Source: Actinomycetes bacterium
Lineage (GTDB): Bacteria > Actinomycetota > Acidimicrobiia > Acidimicrobiales > Poriferisodalaceae
Length of the DNA stretch: 64,000 nucleotides
NCBI GenBank assembly: GCA_024228575.1
Contig: JAAETH010000231.1
Coordinates: forward strand, 1 to 64,000
Direction: 5' to 3'
Positions 33,974-47,481 of the stretch are shown here, one piece after another. A program made the position numbers and the translations under genes. Below the pieces are notes generated by a model. That model was not told the DNA's origin. It saw only the letters and a program-made list of their open reading frames with translations, and did not search any database. The stretch's first letter is position 1. Each line of letters starts with the position of its first letter.

Positions 33974-35386
33974 CTAACCACGCTTTTTGCGAAGTAGCGC
34001 CGAGACTGCCTTGCCGTCTGCCTGCCCCTTCGTCGCCTTCATCACGTAGCCCACGAAAGCGCCCTGAACCCGGTCTTCACCGGCGAGGAACTTCTCCCAG
34101 GCCTCGGAGTCGGCGGCGATCGCTTCGTCGACGAGCTTCTCGAGTTCGTCACCGGCCATCGCCTCGAAGCCATGGGAGGCAGCGATCGCGACCGGGTCAC
34201 CCCCGGCCGAGACCAGATCGCCAAGGACCACCTTGGCCTGAGTGGCGGTCAGGTCACCACCGGTCTCCATCACCACCAGGGCGGCGAACGCCTTCGCCGA
34301 CAGTCGACCGGCACCCTCCGACAGGTTGTTGACAGCGTGGGTCGCTGCCCTGCCGGCATCTGCACCCGCTTCGACCGCCGCTATGAACAACTCGTCGAGA
34401 TCGCGCCCGACGATGAGAGCCGAGTGTTCCGGCGATGTTCCGGCCGATTCGGCAACGAGGCGGCGCCGCTGTGCCGGCAGTACAGGCAACGATGCTCGAA
34501 TCGTCTCTACCCACTCCGTCTCGGGAGCAAGGGGTACAAGATCGGGCTCGTCGAAATAGCGATAATCGTGTGAGTCTTCCTTGGTGCGCAAGGTGTGTGT
34601 GCGTCCGTCGTCCTCATTCCAGTGACGGGTCTCCTGGACAGGCTCCTCGCCCGCCTCGTACAGGTCGACATGTCGCCTGGCTTCGTACTCGATTGCACGA
34701 CCGAGCGAACGAAACGAGTTGACGTTCTTGATCTCGCAGCGGGTTCGTAGTTCATCGGCCCCGACCGGGCGCACGCTGACGTTGGCGTCGACACGCATCG
34801 AACCCTCCTCGAGGCGAGCGTCCGACGTGGCCGTGGCGACAAGAATTGCTCTGAGTTCCTCGGCGTAGACCTTCGCCTGTTCGGCCGACCGGATGTCGGG
34901 GTGACTCACGATCTCGAGCAACGGCACCCCGGCTCGGTTGTAGTCGATCTTCGAGTAGTCGGCACCCGTGACCCTGCCGGTCGAGCCGCCGATATGGGTC
35001 GATTTTCCTGCATCCTCTTCGAGGTGCGCCCGCTCGATTCGTACCTCCGAACCGTCGGGAAGCTCCAACAGACCGTCTACACAGATCGGACGGTCGAACT
35101 GGCTGGTCTGGAAGTTCTTCGTCATGTCCGGGTAGAAGTAGTTCTTCCTGGCAAACACCGAAGGCTGGATCCGACAACCCACCGCGAGCCCCAGCTTGAT
35201 CGCCAACTCGACCGCCTTGCGGTTGAGCACCGGCAATACTCCGGGAAGTCCAAGACACACCGGTGAAACGTTTGTGTTCGGCTCGTCGCCGAAACGATTC
35301 GGGGCGGGCGAAAACAGCTTCGTCTCGGTGGCAAGCTCGACGTGAACCTCGAGCCCGATGACGGTTTCCCATTCGACCTGGCTCAT
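33974..35386 (-). CDS. gatB: Asp/Glu-tRNA amidotransferase subunit B
   Basis: 470-aa GatB, which binds the misacylated tRNA and, with GatA and GatC, converts Glu-tRNA-Gln (and Asp-tRNA-Asn) to the amide. The cradle domain starts [20 protein letters not shown], contains [14 protein letters not shown] and [16 protein letters not shown] (kinase-site region), and ends with the YqeY-like tail. Its start overlaps the gatA stop by ATGA. Length is standard. Confidence 0.95.
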   Translation of the reverse strand: MSQVEWETVIGLEVHVELATETKLFSPAPNRFGDEPNTNVSPVCLGLPGVLPVLNRKAVELAIKLGLAVGCRIQPSVFARKNYFYPDMTKNFQTSQFDRPICVDGLLELPDGSEVRIERAHLEEDAGKSTHIGGSTGRVTGADYSKIDYNRAGVPLLEIVSHPDIRSAEQAKVYAEELRAILVATATSDARLEEGSMRVDANVSVRPVGADELRTRCEIKNVNSFRSLGRAIEYEARRHVDLYEAGEEPVQETRHWNEDDGRTHTLRTKEDSHDYRYFDEPDLVPLAPETEWVETIRASLPVLPAQRRRLVAESAGTSPEHSALIVGRDLDELFIAAVEAGADAGRAATHAVNNLSEGAGRLSAKAFAALVVMETGGDLTATQAKVVLGDLVSAGGDPVAIAASHGFEAMAGDELEKLVDEAIAADSEAWEKFLAGEDRVQGAFVGYVMKATKGQADGKAVSALLRKKRG

Positions 35387-36816
35387 CGGATCAAACCTTC
35401 TTGCGCTCCGAGACGTTCGATGGCCGCGGCCATCCGAAACATCACCTGCTCGCCGCCTGGAGGTGCCAATACCTGGACACCGACCGGTAGGCCGTGGGCA
35501 CCCGACCCGAACGGGACAGACATGGCAGGATCACCGCCGAGATTGCTCGGAATCGTGCACACATCACACTTGTACATGGCCAGCGGGTCGGACTTGTCGC
35601 CGAATTCGAAAGCCACGCTCGGAGCTGTCGCCGAGATCAGAACATCGACGTTCTCGTAGGCTGCGTCGAAATCGCGTCGCACGAGAGTGCGAAGTTTCTG
35701 CGCCTTGCCGTAGAACGCGTCGTAGTACCCGGCGGACAGGGCGTAGGTACCCAACATGATGCGCGCCTTGACCTCGTCGCCAAATCCGGCGGTGCGAGTG
35801 TTGACCATCATCTCGTGGACATCGTCGCCATCGATCCGCAGCCCGTACCTGACACCGTCGAACCGTGCGAGATTCGACGATGCCTCGGCAGGGGCGATCA
35901 GGTAGTAGGCCGTCAGGCCGTAGGTGACAGCCGGGACCGATACCTCGACAACATCTGCACCAGCCGAAGCCAGAAGCTCGAGGGCGGCATCGACCCGGAC
36001 CTGAACGTCGGTGTCGGCAGCGGCGTTCAGCTCCTTGACCACACCAATCTTCAGCCCATCGATGCCGAGCCCCAGTTGCGAGGTCAAATCGAGGGGCGCC
36101 CGCTCGATCGACGTCGAATCGAATTTGTCGTGACCACTGATGACCTCGAGGGTCGCCGCAGCATCGGCGACCGAGTTGGCGAGCGGCCCGATCTGGTCCA
36201 GCGAGGACGCAAACGCGACCAGCCCGAACCGCGACACCGCACCATAGGTCGGCTTGACCCCGACAACACCACACATGGCTGCGGGCTGACGAATCGATCC
36301 GCCGGTGTCGGACCCCAACGCCACCGGGACAAACCTCGCAGCAACCGCCGCGGCGCTACCACCGGAACTGCCACCGGGCACACGCGAAAGATCGTGCGGG
36401 TTGCGGGTCGGGCCGAACGCAGAATTTTCGGTGGACGAACCCATCGCGAACTCGTCGAGGTTGGTCTTGCCGACCAAGACGGCACCGGCCGCTGCGAGTC
36501 GTTCGACCACAGTGGCGTCGTAGGGTGGACGCCAATCGGACAGAATCCGCGACGAACATGTTGTGGGCACACCCCTGGTGCACATGTTGTCCTTCAGCGC
36601 GATCGGCACACCGGCAAGAGGTCCGGGATCGCGTCCATCGGCAACAGCAGCATCGATACCCTCGGCCTGATGCCTCGCTAGATCGCGAGTGACCAGATTG
36701 AAGGCGTGGACCTCGTCCTCGGAGGTGTCAATCCGGCCGAGGTGTTCATCGAGGACATCGACCGCAGTACGTTCGCCCGACCGCACCTCGGCCGCAATCG
36801 ACAACGCGAAGCTCAT
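35383..36816 (-). CDS. gatA: Asp/Glu-tRNA amidotransferase subunit A
   Basis: 477-aa amidase-signature subunit that hydrolyses glutamine to ammonia for transfer to Glu-tRNA. Catalytic Lys is in [14 protein letters not shown], and the Ser pair in [14 protein letters not shown] and [12 protein letters not shown] completes the Ser-cisSer-Lys triad. The ATG at 36816 ([16 protein letters not shown]) gives the normal length; the open frame to 36957 overlaps gatC and is rejected. It is flanked by gatC and gatB on one strand. Confidence 0.95.
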   Translation of the reverse strand: MSFALSIAAEVRSGERTAVDVLDEHLGRIDTSEDEVHAFNLVTRDLARHQAEGIDAAVADGRDPGPLAGVPIALKDNMCTRGVPTTCSSRILSDWRPPYDATVVERLAAAGAVLVGKTNLDEFAMGSSTENSAFGPTRNPHDLSRVPGGSSGGSAAAVAARFVPVALGSDTGGSIRQPAAMCGVVGVKPTYGAVSRFGLVAFASSLDQIGPLANSVADAAATLEVISGHDKFDSTSIERAPLDLTSQLGLGIDGLKIGVVKELNAAADTDVQVRVDAALELLASAGADVVEVSVPAVTYGLTAYYLIAPAEASSNLARFDGVRYGLRIDGDDVHEMMVNTRTAGFGDEVKARIMLGTYALSAGYYDAFYGKAQKLRTLVRRDFDAAYENVDVLISATAPSVAFEFGDKSDPLAMYKCDVCTIPSNLGGDPAMSVPFGSGAHGLPVGVQVLAPPGGEQVMFRMAAAIERLGAQEGLIR

Positions 36817-36838
36817 CGTGCAACCTTCGCCCTCTGGT

Positions 36839-37141
36839 TCATTGTTCAGCCCCGAGGATTGCGGGCACCACGAAGAATCCGTCGTCGGACTGTGGGGCCT
36901 GCGCCAACACCTCATCGCGGTCGAGCGCCATCGCCCGCACGTCGTCGCGCATGACATTACCCAATGGCAAGGGGTGCACCATCGGGTCGACGTCCGTGAG
37001 GTCGAGGGCTTCTATCTCGGCGGCGTGGTCCAAGATGCTCGCGAGGTGTTCGGTGAAATGGTCGAGAGCTGCCTCGTCGAGGTCGAGTCTCGCCAGATGG
37101 GCAACGTGTGCAACCTCTGGCCTGGAGATCCGTTCTGTCAC
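36839..37141 (-). CDS. gatC: Asp/Glu-tRNA amidotransferase subunit C
   Basis: 100-aa scaffold subunit that wraps around GatA and contacts GatB. It shows the family pattern [19 protein letters not shown] at the N-terminus and [15 protein letters not shown] in the middle, ending [12 protein letters not shown]. The frame is open upstream, but the GTG at 37141 (AAGGGA upstream at good spacing) gives the standard size. It heads the gatCAB operon. Confidence 0.92.
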   Translation of the reverse strand: MTERISRPEVAHVAHLARLDLDEAALDHFTEHLASILDHAAEIEALDLTDVDPMVHPLPLGNVMRDDVRAMALDRDEVLAQAPQSDDGFFVVPAILGAEQ

Positions 37142-37306
37142 GAATCGTTCCCTTCGTTTCTTGTTGGTCGCAAACGGGTACATGGTCGATGGAGGTGAAC
37201 GGCCACACCTACGGCTCCGAAGTGAGACCGGTTCCCTCGGGCGGCACACTGTGATGATATCGGTGGACTCATCGAGCCTGTCCGCTCCAGCACCAGAGGA
37301 TCTGAA

Positions 37307-37720
37307 ATGCCCCACACGTTCCTGTCAGACGAATGGATCGAGGCAGTGGTTGGCCTTCAGACCGAATACCTGGGCCGGATCGCAGCGCCAGAACAATCGA
37401 TCGTGATGAACCAGGTGATCAACGACGTGCCGTTCGGGACGGGCACGCTGTACCTCCACGTCGACACCAGGTCGGGTGTCGCCGAGGTCGATCATGGCCA
37501 CACCGACGAAGCAGACGTGACCATCACCACCGACTACGACACCGCCAAGACCCTGTTCATGACGAGCAACCCACAAGAGATCATGATGGCCTTCATGTCC
37601 GGCCGGGTTCTCATCGAAGGAGACATGGCCAAATTGCTCGTCGTCCAGGGCGACACTGTCGAACCCGACGATGCCCAGCGCGAGGTCGCCGAGAAGCTCC
37701 GTTCCCTCACTGCCGACTAG
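37307..37720 (+). CDS. SCP2 sterol-binding domain protein
   Basis: 137-aa soluble protein with the SCP2 fold: the strand pattern GTLYLHVDTRSGVAEV, EADVTITTDYDTAKTLFMT and the helix AFMSGRVLIEGDMAKLLVVQG are typical. Members bind lipids or acyl-CoA in a hydrophobic tunnel; the ligand in actinobacterial stand-alone forms is unknown. It is divergent from gatC across a 165-base gap with no visible other gene. Confidence 0.78.
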   Translation: MPHTFLSDEWIEAVVGLQTEYLGRIAAPEQSIVMNQVINDVPFGTGTLYLHVDTRSGVAEVDHGHTDEADVTITTDYDTAKTLFMTSNPQEIMMAFMSGRVLIEGDMAKLLVVQGDTVEPDDAQREVAEKLRSLTAD

Positions 37721-37755
37721 TGGGTATGCGCCCAGGGATCGCTGCCGACCAGCGC

Positions 37756-39234
37756 CTACTCCCTGGGCGTCGAGACGACAAATACGGCAGCCACAAACGC
37801 AAACGAAGCGACGACCGCTCCGACGAGATACGAACGCGAGAACGAGTCGAGGACGCCCACAGAACCCTCCGCCGCCAGCTGCACCGACTGCATGACCTCG
37901 ATGCCGATCACCACCCCGATCTGGGCTGCCATCTGCTGGGCAGCACCGGCGACACCAAAATCGGCCTCGTCTACCGCGTTCGCCACAGACGCCGACAACG
38001 CCGGACCGGCCGAACCCAACCCGAACCCCGACAGTGCGAGGCCGGCGATGATCCACATCTCGTCCCTTCGCGACGCGCCGAAGGCGAGCATCAACATCGA
38101 GACGACGATCGCCACCGCACCGATCATTGCGTTGACGCGCTCGCCGATCTTGAGGGCCACCCAGCCCATCAGCGGTCCCATCAACGAGAACGTCAGCGGC
38201 CTGGCGATGGTGAACATTCCGGCGCGGGTGGCCGTGAAACCGAACGCCGCCTCATTCTGCAATAGCAACGGCGTCAAGATGAAGCCGCCCATGTAGGCGA
38301 AGTTCATCGTCGCCTGAGCGCCTATCGGGGCCGCGACGTTTCGCAGCTTGAGGTATCGCGGCGGGAACAGGGGCGCAGGACTTCGCTGCTCGATCGACCA
38401 GAACCACATGGCACATGTGGGAACACCGGCCAGAGCGACGAGAACGGCCGGTGAACTCCAGCCCCAGGCCGACGCGCGGTTCACCGCAGCGAGCAGGAGG
38501 CCGAGGACAGCACCGAGAGCGATTGCTCCCCTCCAGTCGAACGTGATGTCGTCTTCGCGCGCCGTCTCCGGAAGAACGAGAGCAGCAATGAGGACGGCGA
38601 CGATGGACAGTGGTGCCTGGAACACGAAGATCCAACGCCAGTTGTAGTGATCGACGATCGGGCCACCGAACACAACACCGAGAACCGGAGCACCCGCCGC
38701 GACCATGGACCAGTAACCCATTGCCTGAACCCGACGTTCTGGCTCGAAGACCCGGTTGATCATGGCCATTGCCGACGGGCCCGTCGCTGCACCACCGATA
38801 GCACCTAGAACTCGGAACGAGATGAGTGACCACTCGTTCCAACTCAGCGCAATCAGCAGGGCGAACACGGCGGCAACCGACATCGACCACAGGTAGACAC
38901 GGCGATGACCGAGGATGTCGCCGGCACGACCCAGCGCCGGCCCAACAAGGGCGAAAGCGAGGATCGGCCCCGTGATGACCCACGAGACCACCGATTCCGA
39001 AGCATCGAACTCGGCGGCGATATCGCGAATGGCCACACCCAGAATTGTCACCGTGAACGTGACCGAGAACATTCCCGACAACGCCACGCCCAGCACGTAG
39101 GTGCCGTAGCGCGGGCTCTTCTCGAGCCGCCCGGCCACCCGCCGCCTGAACAGCAGGGGCCACGGAACAGAGGTGACCGGTGTCGCTCCAGCCGCGCCTA
39201 CACGAAGCCGATGAAACTGATCTCTTGGGCCCAC
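37756..39234 (-). CDS. MFS exporter, EmrB/QacA (DHA2) type
   Basis: About 492-aa membrane protein with fourteen predicted helices. It has the DHA2 pattern LGVAIRDIAAEFDASESVVSW after helix 1, GRAGDILGHRRVYLWS (motif A) and SMVAAGAPVLGVVFGGPIVD (motif C, antiporter). The start is unclear: the open frame begins with about 40 residues of unlikely cytoplasmic sequence, and a later start near KSPRYGTYVLGV is possible. Substrate unknown. It lies between the SCP2 gene and the PASTA kinase. Confidence 0.85.
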   Translation of the reverse strand: MGPRDQFHRLRVGAAGATPVTSVPWPLLFRRRVAGRLEKSPRYGTYVLGVALSGMFSVTFTVTILGVAIRDIAAEFDASESVVSWVITGPILAFALVGPALGRAGDILGHRRVYLWSMSVAAVFALLIALSWNEWSLISFRVLGAIGGAATGPSAMAMINRVFEPERRVQAMGYWSMVAAGAPVLGVVFGGPIVDHYNWRWIFVFQAPLSIVAVLIAALVLPETAREDDITFDWRGAIALGAVLGLLLAAVNRASAWGWSSPAVLVALAGVPTCAMWFWSIEQRSPAPLFPPRYLKLRNVAAPIGAQATMNFAYMGGFILTPLLLQNEAAFGFTATRAGMFTIARPLTFSLMGPLMGWVALKIGERVNAMIGAVAIVVSMLMLAFGASRRDEMWIIAGLALSGFGLGSAGPALSASVANAVDEADFGVAGAAQQMAAQIGVVIGIEVMQSVQLAAEGSVGVLDSFSRSYLVGAVVASFAFVAAVFVVSTPRE

Positions 39235-39243
39235 GAATACGAA

Positions 39244-41232
39244 CTATCGCGGGGCCCAGAAGTCGACCGAAGCGCCCGGCTTGAGCAAGGTGCCCGGCTT
39301 GGGGTCCGTCTCTTCCACGATGTTGCCCCCGCCGGCCACGCTGGCTCTTTCGAGGCCCACGGCCTCGAGCGCGGCGGTCGCCTCCTCGATGGTCATCCCG
39401 GAAACGTCGGGGACAGATCTGCGGTCGGGCCCCTTCGAAACGGTTATCGAAACGATGGTGTCGCGTGCGACCTCGATGCTCGGCGAGATGCTCTGGCTGA
39501 TGACTGTTCCGTCGGGGTCGGTTTCGGAGAACTGAGGTTCGGCTTCGGTCAGGCCCAGTCTCAGCTGGGCCAGGGTCGCCGCGGCTTCCTCGCGTGTGCG
39601 CCCCACAAGATCGGGTACTGCACGAGGCACCGGCCCGCTCGACACCACGAGATCGAACGAAACACCGGGCTCTAGCAGGCGACCAGGCTCGACCAGGTCT
39701 CCGTCGATGGTTGCCTGCATGACCACACCGACGGAGACGACCTCATCGAAGCGGGGTTCACGACTGACCACACCAAAATCTCGCGACTCGAGGCGCTTCG
39801 TCGCGGCAGCCACGTCCAGGCCGACGAGCCACGGGACCATCGTCAGTCTTGGCCCGATGACAACATCGACCGAGAGACCGAATCCAGCCGGGATCTGTGA
39901 ACCAGCGCTCGGCGACTGCCGGATAACGGTTCCCTTGTCGAATTTGTCGCTGCGAACCTGCTCCTCGTCGAGCACCCAATCGTTGGCTTCGGACAATGTC
40001 CGCACGTCGGCGATCGTCTCACCTCGCAGGTTGCCGAGTTCGACGAGCGGCGTGGCGGGAGTTTCAACCGTCGACACCGAGTACATGGTCGCGGCGACAA
40101 CGGCTGCCAGAACTACGGCTGCGCCGGACAGCCACCAGCCGCGACGGCTGCTGGTTGCACCGGCCGATTGTCGCCGCGGTTCGACAGCCCCGTCGTCGGG
40201 CGAAAACCGCTCGATGCGGTCGTCGTCGAACACCTCGATCCCGAGGTCGGCAAACGATTCGGCGGGTGTGGTCGGCTCGGACCCCGTGACCGGCAGGGTC
40301 TTGTCCGAGACGGGCGCTTGCCACTGTGCCGAATCCGGATCGACCGAGTCGAGCGCATCGACGTTCAGCAGTGCGCCGGCGAGGGGCAGAGCTCCGGGTG
40401 CTTCGAAATCTTCGGTCGCCGTGACCAGATCGCGCATCAACTCGATCGCTGTTGGGCGTTCGTCGACCTCGACGGATCCAGCCCGGCGCAGTGGCTCGGC
40501 CGCAGCACCGAAGTCGTCGGGCACAACAAGTGGATGTAGACACCGGTAGGCCAGGAGCTCGATCGGATCGTCACTTGGCCCCGGTACCTCACCCGTGACG
40601 GCTTCGACCAGAGACACCGCAAGGCTGTAGGCGTCGGTCCGGCCATCGGCCGTACCGGGTCGGCTCCGCTCGGGAGCCGCATACCGAAGGGTGCCCAGAA
40701 CGGCCGAGTCTGGTTCTGTCAGTCCGGTGTCGCCAAGCACCTGCACGAGGCCAAAGTCGGCCACTCGCAGGCGTCCGCCCCTGTCGAAGAGCAGGTTCGC
40801 CGGCTTCACGTCTCGATGAACCATGCCCCGCTGATGGGCTGCACTCAACCCGCTGGTGGCCTCGAGCGCGACCTTGACAGCTTGAGCCGGTGTCAACAGA
40901 TGGCCGGCAGCGATGAGACCATGCAGACTTCCGCCTCCGAGGTATTCGGTGACGAGGAACGGGCCTATCTCGGACTCGCCCCAATCGTGTACGGCGACGA
41001 CGTGTGGATGGCTGAACGACGCCGACGATCGAGCTTCATGCTCGAATCGGGCGATGAACCCAGATTGACTCAGCAACGCCGGCTGCAGCACCTTCACTGC
41101 GACCCTACGCCGAAGGCGAAGGTCGTCAGCCAGATAGACGTGCGCCGAACCGCCGGTGCCCATCTGGGCGACCAGGCGATATCGCCCGTCGAGCACCAAC
41201 GGAGAGCTTCGATCGGTTCGAGTGGTCGCCAT
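39244..41232 (-). CDS. Ser/Thr protein kinase with PASTA repeats (PknB-like)
   Basis: 662-aa receptor kinase. The cytoplasmic Hanks-type domain, residues about 15-275, has P-loop MGTGGSAHVYLA, Lys47 in VAVKVL, HRDVKPAN with Asp141, DFG with Asp159 and the APE region YAAPERS. A juxtamembrane linker leads to a membrane helix near residues 366-388, followed by about four PASTA repeats ending PKPGTLLKPGASVDFW. PASTA kinases sense muropeptides or lipid II and regulate cell division and wall synthesis. Activation-loop Thr residues are in VLGTLRYA. It lies downstream of ligA, so its regulatory partners are not obvious here. Confidence 0.93.
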   Translation of the reverse strand: MATTRTDRSSPLVLDGRYRLVAQMGTGGSAHVYLADDLRLRRRVAVKVLQPALLSQSGFIARFEHEARSSASFSHPHVVAVHDWGESEIGPFLVTEYLGGGSLHGLIAAGHLLTPAQAVKVALEATSGLSAAHQRGMVHRDVKPANLLFDRGGRLRVADFGLVQVLGDTGLTEPDSAVLGTLRYAAPERSRPGTADGRTDAYSLAVSLVEAVTGEVPGPSDDPIELLAYRCLHPLVVPDDFGAAAEPLRRAGSVEVDERPTAIELMRDLVTATEDFEAPGALPLAGALLNVDALDSVDPDSAQWQAPVSDKTLPVTGSEPTTPAESFADLGIEVFDDDRIERFSPDDGAVEPRRQSAGATSSRRGWWLSGAAVVLAAVVAATMYSVSTVETPATPLVELGNLRGETIADVRTLSEANDWVLDEEQVRSDKFDKGTVIRQSPSAGSQIPAGFGLSVDVVIGPRLTMVPWLVGLDVAAATKRLESRDFGVVSREPRFDEVVSVGVVMQATIDGDLVEPGRLLEPGVSFDLVVSSGPVPRAVPDLVGRTREEAAATLAQLRLGLTEAEPQFSETDPDGTVISQSISPSIEVARDTIVSITVSKGPDRRSVPDVSGMTIEEATAALEAVGLERASVAGGGNIVEETDPKPGTLLKPGASVDFWAPR

Positions 41233-41324
41233 CGATATCCGACAGTACCGCTCGAGCCGAAGAAATCGTCACCATCGGTGTGGACGGTCCACTCAGGGTC
41301 GGCTCGAAGTGATCGCGCACATCG

Positions 41325-44303
<2,979 letters not shown>

Positions 44304-44324
<21 letters not shown>

Positions 44325-45362
44325 ACACGAGCCCAACGCAGCGACAGCACCGCCGAGCACGACCTCGTCGCGGTAGAAGACCACCGATTGGCCCGGGGCA
44401 ACCCTGCGTCTCGGGACATCCCAGAACAGCTGTCCCGACCCGTCGAGTGTTGCGCTATGAGATTCGCCGTGGGCGGACACCTGGGCCAACACCGGCCCGA
44501 TGACCGCCTCGGCCACCCAACGATGATCGGCCAGCCGAACCGCATTGGTTTCCAGCTGCTCGGCCGGCCCGACCACGACGCGCCGTGATGGCAGGTCGAC
44601 ATCGAGGGCGTACCGCCGCTCGGTTGATCCGCCCAGATCGAGACCCCTTCGCTGACCGATAGTGATCAGCTCGATCGCTTCGGTGCTGCCGACCACGGTG
44701 CCGTCGATGTCGACGAGTTCGCCCGCATGGAGGACCATCCGTTCGCCGAGGAACCGCGAACGACCTTCAGTCGAGGTGATGAAGCAGACGTCTTGGCTCT
44801 CGGGTTTGTGCGCCGTGCGTAGGCCCAGCTTCGCTGCCCGGTCGCGCACGTCTGCTTTTGTCATGTCGCCGAGCGGGAACTCACATCGAGCGAGCACCTC
44901 CTCGTCGATCATGTGCAATACGTATGATTGATCCTTCGTATCGTCGACAGACCTGGCGAGGCGAGGACGCCCGGCTACGTCGACCTTGCGGACGTGGTGA
45001 CCGGTGACCAGCACGTCGAACCCCAGCAGATCGGACCGCTCGACCAACCGGTGGAACTTGATGTGGCGGTTGCACTCGATGCAGGGGTTGGGAGTGAGGC
45101 CCGCGCCATGGGCTTCGACGTAGGGGGTCACGACCACCTCGTCGAACGAATCGGCGTAGTTGAAGACGTGGTGCACGATCCCGAGCTGTTGGGCCACGCG
45201 GCGGGCGTCGTCGACATCGGACACCGAACAACAACCCGAATCCGAGTCACCGCCCCACAAACGAAGCGTCACCCCCTCGACCTCGTAGCCAGATTCGACC
45301 ATCAGCGCCGCGGCGACCGACGAGTCGACACCTCCGGACATAGCGACGAGAGCGCGCTTCAC
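44304..45362 (-). CDS. mnmA: tRNA-specific 2-thiouridylase MnmA
   Basis: 352-aa enzyme that thiolates uridine 34 of tRNA-Glu, -Gln and -Lys. The PP-loop is MSGGVDSSVAA at residues 8-18; catalytic Cys94 (NPCIECN) and Cys193 (SQDVCFI) form the thiolation pair; THE C-terminal beta barrel contains ITIGQRRGLDLG. The GTG at 45362 overlaps the upstream cysteine desulfurase stop (GTGA), so sulfur donor and acceptor are translationally coupled. Length is standard. Confidence 0.94.
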
Positions 45363-46507
45363 GCTCGACCACTCCCGTCGGATGCGGCGCGCAGCGTCTC
45401 GATGGCCGGTGGCAGAACTTCGAGAAGCCTGTCGATCTGGGCATTGTCCGAACCATGCGACATCGAGAGCCTCAGGGCGCCCGTTGCTTGAGCGACCGAA
45501 CGACCCATGGCGAGGAGCACGTGCGATGGGTTCAGGGCACCACTGGCACACGACGAAGCAGCCGAGGCCATGACACCCTCACGATCGAGAAGGATCAATA
45601 GATCCTCGCTGTTGACCGACGTGGTCAGGTGACAGATACCGGGAACGCGGGCTTCGGCACCAACGGTCGCCTCGACACCTTCGATTGCGATCGCTCCGGC
45701 GACGAGACGGTCCGAAAGTGCGCTCACACGAGCTGCCTGTGAAGCTCGATCGCGCGTGGTGGCGAGGAGAGCCGCTGCGAAGCCCACAGCACCGGCGACA
45801 TTCTGGGTTCCCGACCGGCGCTCATGTTCCTGACCGCCACCGAGCAACATGGGCCGTGGTGTTGCGCTGGCTGAAACGACCAGAACACCGACACCTTTCG
45901 GGCCGCCGATCTTGTGGCCGGCCAGACTGAGAGCATCGACCTTCGCGTAGACGTCGACAAGATCGAGCCAGTTGGCTGCCTGGACGGCATCACAATGGAG
46001 GATGGCCTGAGGAGCCGACGATCTGACGACGTCGGAGATCGAGGCAAGATCTGCGATGGTCCCTGTCTCGTTGTTGACGGCCATCACCGACACGAGTCCG
46101 ACGCTCGGGTCGAGGGATGCGGCCAGGTGTTCGAGATCGACCCGACCGGTGGAATCAACTCGAACGATTCGTCCATCCAGATGCTCGACCGGATCGAGCA
46201 CTGCATGGTGCTCGGTAGCTGGGCAGACCGGAGTTGGGTATTCCTGGGAAACGAAGCCGCGTACTGCGAGATTGTCCGACTCGGTTCCCCCGCTCGTGAA
46301 CACGACATCGTGAGGGCTCGAACCGACCACCTCAGCGACTCGGTCACGGGCCTCCTCGAGTGCACGCCGGGCGTCGCGGGCCACCCGATGCGCTCCCGAC
46401 GGGTTGCCGAAGTGATCGCGAAGGTACGGAACCATCACATCGAACACCTCGGTCCGCAGCGGCGTCGAAGCGGCATGATCGAGGTAACAAAGATCGTCGG
46501 AGGCCAC
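45359..46507 (-). CDS. Cysteine desulfurase (IscS/NifS family)
   Basis: 382-aa PLP enzyme that takes sulfur from cysteine and passes it on as persulfide. YLDHAASTPLRTEV opens the fold, FTSGGTESDNLAV and HHAVLDPVE bind PLP, Lys199 (LSLAGHKIGGPKG) forms the aldimine, and the active Cys320 lies in a short loop SSCASGALNPSHVL, typical of the IscS-like class. The open frame extends far upstream across the RDD gene; the GTG at 46507 gives the normal N-terminus. The GTGA overlap with mnmA points to tRNA thiolation as one main use. Confidence 0.93.
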   Translation of the reverse strand: MASDDLCYLDHAASTPLRTEVFDVMVPYLRDHFGNPSGAHRVARDARRALEEARDRVAEVVGSSPHDVVFTSGGTESDNLAVRGFVSQEYPTPVCPATEHHAVLDPVEHLDGRIVRVDSTGRVDLEHLAASLDPSVGLVSVMAVNNETGTIADLASISDVVRSSAPQAILHCDAVQAANWLDLVDVYAKVDALSLAGHKIGGPKGVGVLVVSASATPRPMLLGGGQEHERRSGTQNVAGAVGFAAALLATTRDRASQAARVSALSDRLVAGAIAIEGVEATVGAEARVPGICHLTTSVNSEDLLILLDREGVMASAASSCASGALNPSHVLLAMGRSVAQATGALRLSMSHGSDNAQIDRLLEVLPPAIETLRAASDGSGRA

Positions 46508-46536
46508 TCCGACAGCGTATTGGGAACGGTGGTGCC

Positions 46537-47448
46537 TCAGCCGGGAGCGGTGAAGCCGCCGACCACCGCTGGTGCTGAAGAACCCGTATCGGTTGCGAGT
46601 GTCCGTCTGGGACGGGCTTCGGCTCGCGATCGCCCCCGCACCGAGAAGGTGTCGATTCGGTTTCCCCCAGACTGAGCCCACACACCGATGACCGTCCGCA
46701 GGAACGGATCGATCCGCATGCCAGGGCGCCACACCCCTCCGAGACGGGCATCGATGTGATTGCGCACTCGCGAGCCGAGATCGGATTGTGCTCCCTCGCG
46801 CATCTCGGATCCGCGCCGCAACAACTCGACAGCGAGCAGGACATCGGCCTTGGTCAGTCGAGCCAGGTCGATTTGTGCAGCAACCTCTTCGTATCCGGCG
46901 GGAATGATGGCCGGACCCGCTTGCACAAGCGATTTGTCGGCGAGTTTCACCACCATTGTTCCCGCTGCCTGATCTCCCAGGCGCTGGCTTCGCGACGACA
47001 CAAGAATCGAGACAACACCACCGAACCCGGCGGTCACAGGCCCATCGACCAGGAACATCATCGCCCTGATCGCCGCGTTGCGGAAGCGGACCGGGCCACC
47101 ATCGGTGCGAATCACGCGAGTGCCCGTCGCCCTGTGACCGAGCGTTCGACCTGCACCGAAGACCTCGAAGGCGACCGGGTACCCGAACAGGATCAGGAAT
47201 GTGATCACGACCCATGCGGCGATGACAACCCACGTCGGGGTCGCCAACGCGACGAGGCCCAACACAAGCCCCGACACCATCAGGGCTACCGACATCAAGG
47301 CCAGATCGACCAGACGACCAATCGTTCTCGTAGCGATGCCCGTGGGCCGAAACTCGAGCAGCACACCCTCGGGCGTCACCACGCTGACCGCCCCTGGGAC
47401 GGCGCTGGCGCCGAACCTGCGATCACCCTCCACTCGCCCCATGGACAC
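46537..47448 (-). CDS. RDD family membrane protein
   Basis: 303-aa protein with the RDD motif set: TRTIGRLVDLALMSVALMVSG, VVITFLILFGYPVAFEVFGAGRTLGHRATGTRV and FRNAAIRAMMFLVDGPV, giving about four membrane helices in residues 30-160. A soluble C-terminal half of about 140 residues follows. RDD proteins may carry ions or lipids, but functions are little known. The gene starts with GTG at 47448 (an ATG two codons in is an alternative) and is divergent from the SpoIIM-like gene. This pair neighbours the MoxR/DUF58 operon in many Actinobacteria. Confidence 0.85.
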   Translation of the reverse strand: MSMGRVEGDRRFGASAVPGAVSVVTPEGVLLEFRPTGIATRTIGRLVDLALMSVALMVSGLVLGLVALATPTWVVIAAWVVITFLILFGYPVAFEVFGAGRTLGHRATGTRVIRTDGGPVRFRNAAIRAMMFLVDGPVTAGFGGVVSILVSSRSQRLGDQAAGTMVVKLADKSLVQAGPAIIPAGYEEVAAQIDLARLTKADVLLAVELLRRGSEMREGAQSDLGSRVRNHIDARLGGVWRPGMRIDPFLRTVIGVWAQSGGNRIDTFSVRGRSRAEARPRRTLATDTGSSAPAVVGGFTAPG

Positions 47449-47481
47449 AAGGTACTCGTCACCGCCGTATCGTTGGTCGCG

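Noticed and set aside
35494-36681. 395-codon plus-strand open frame
   Set aside because: It is antisense to gatA and shows no family motif.
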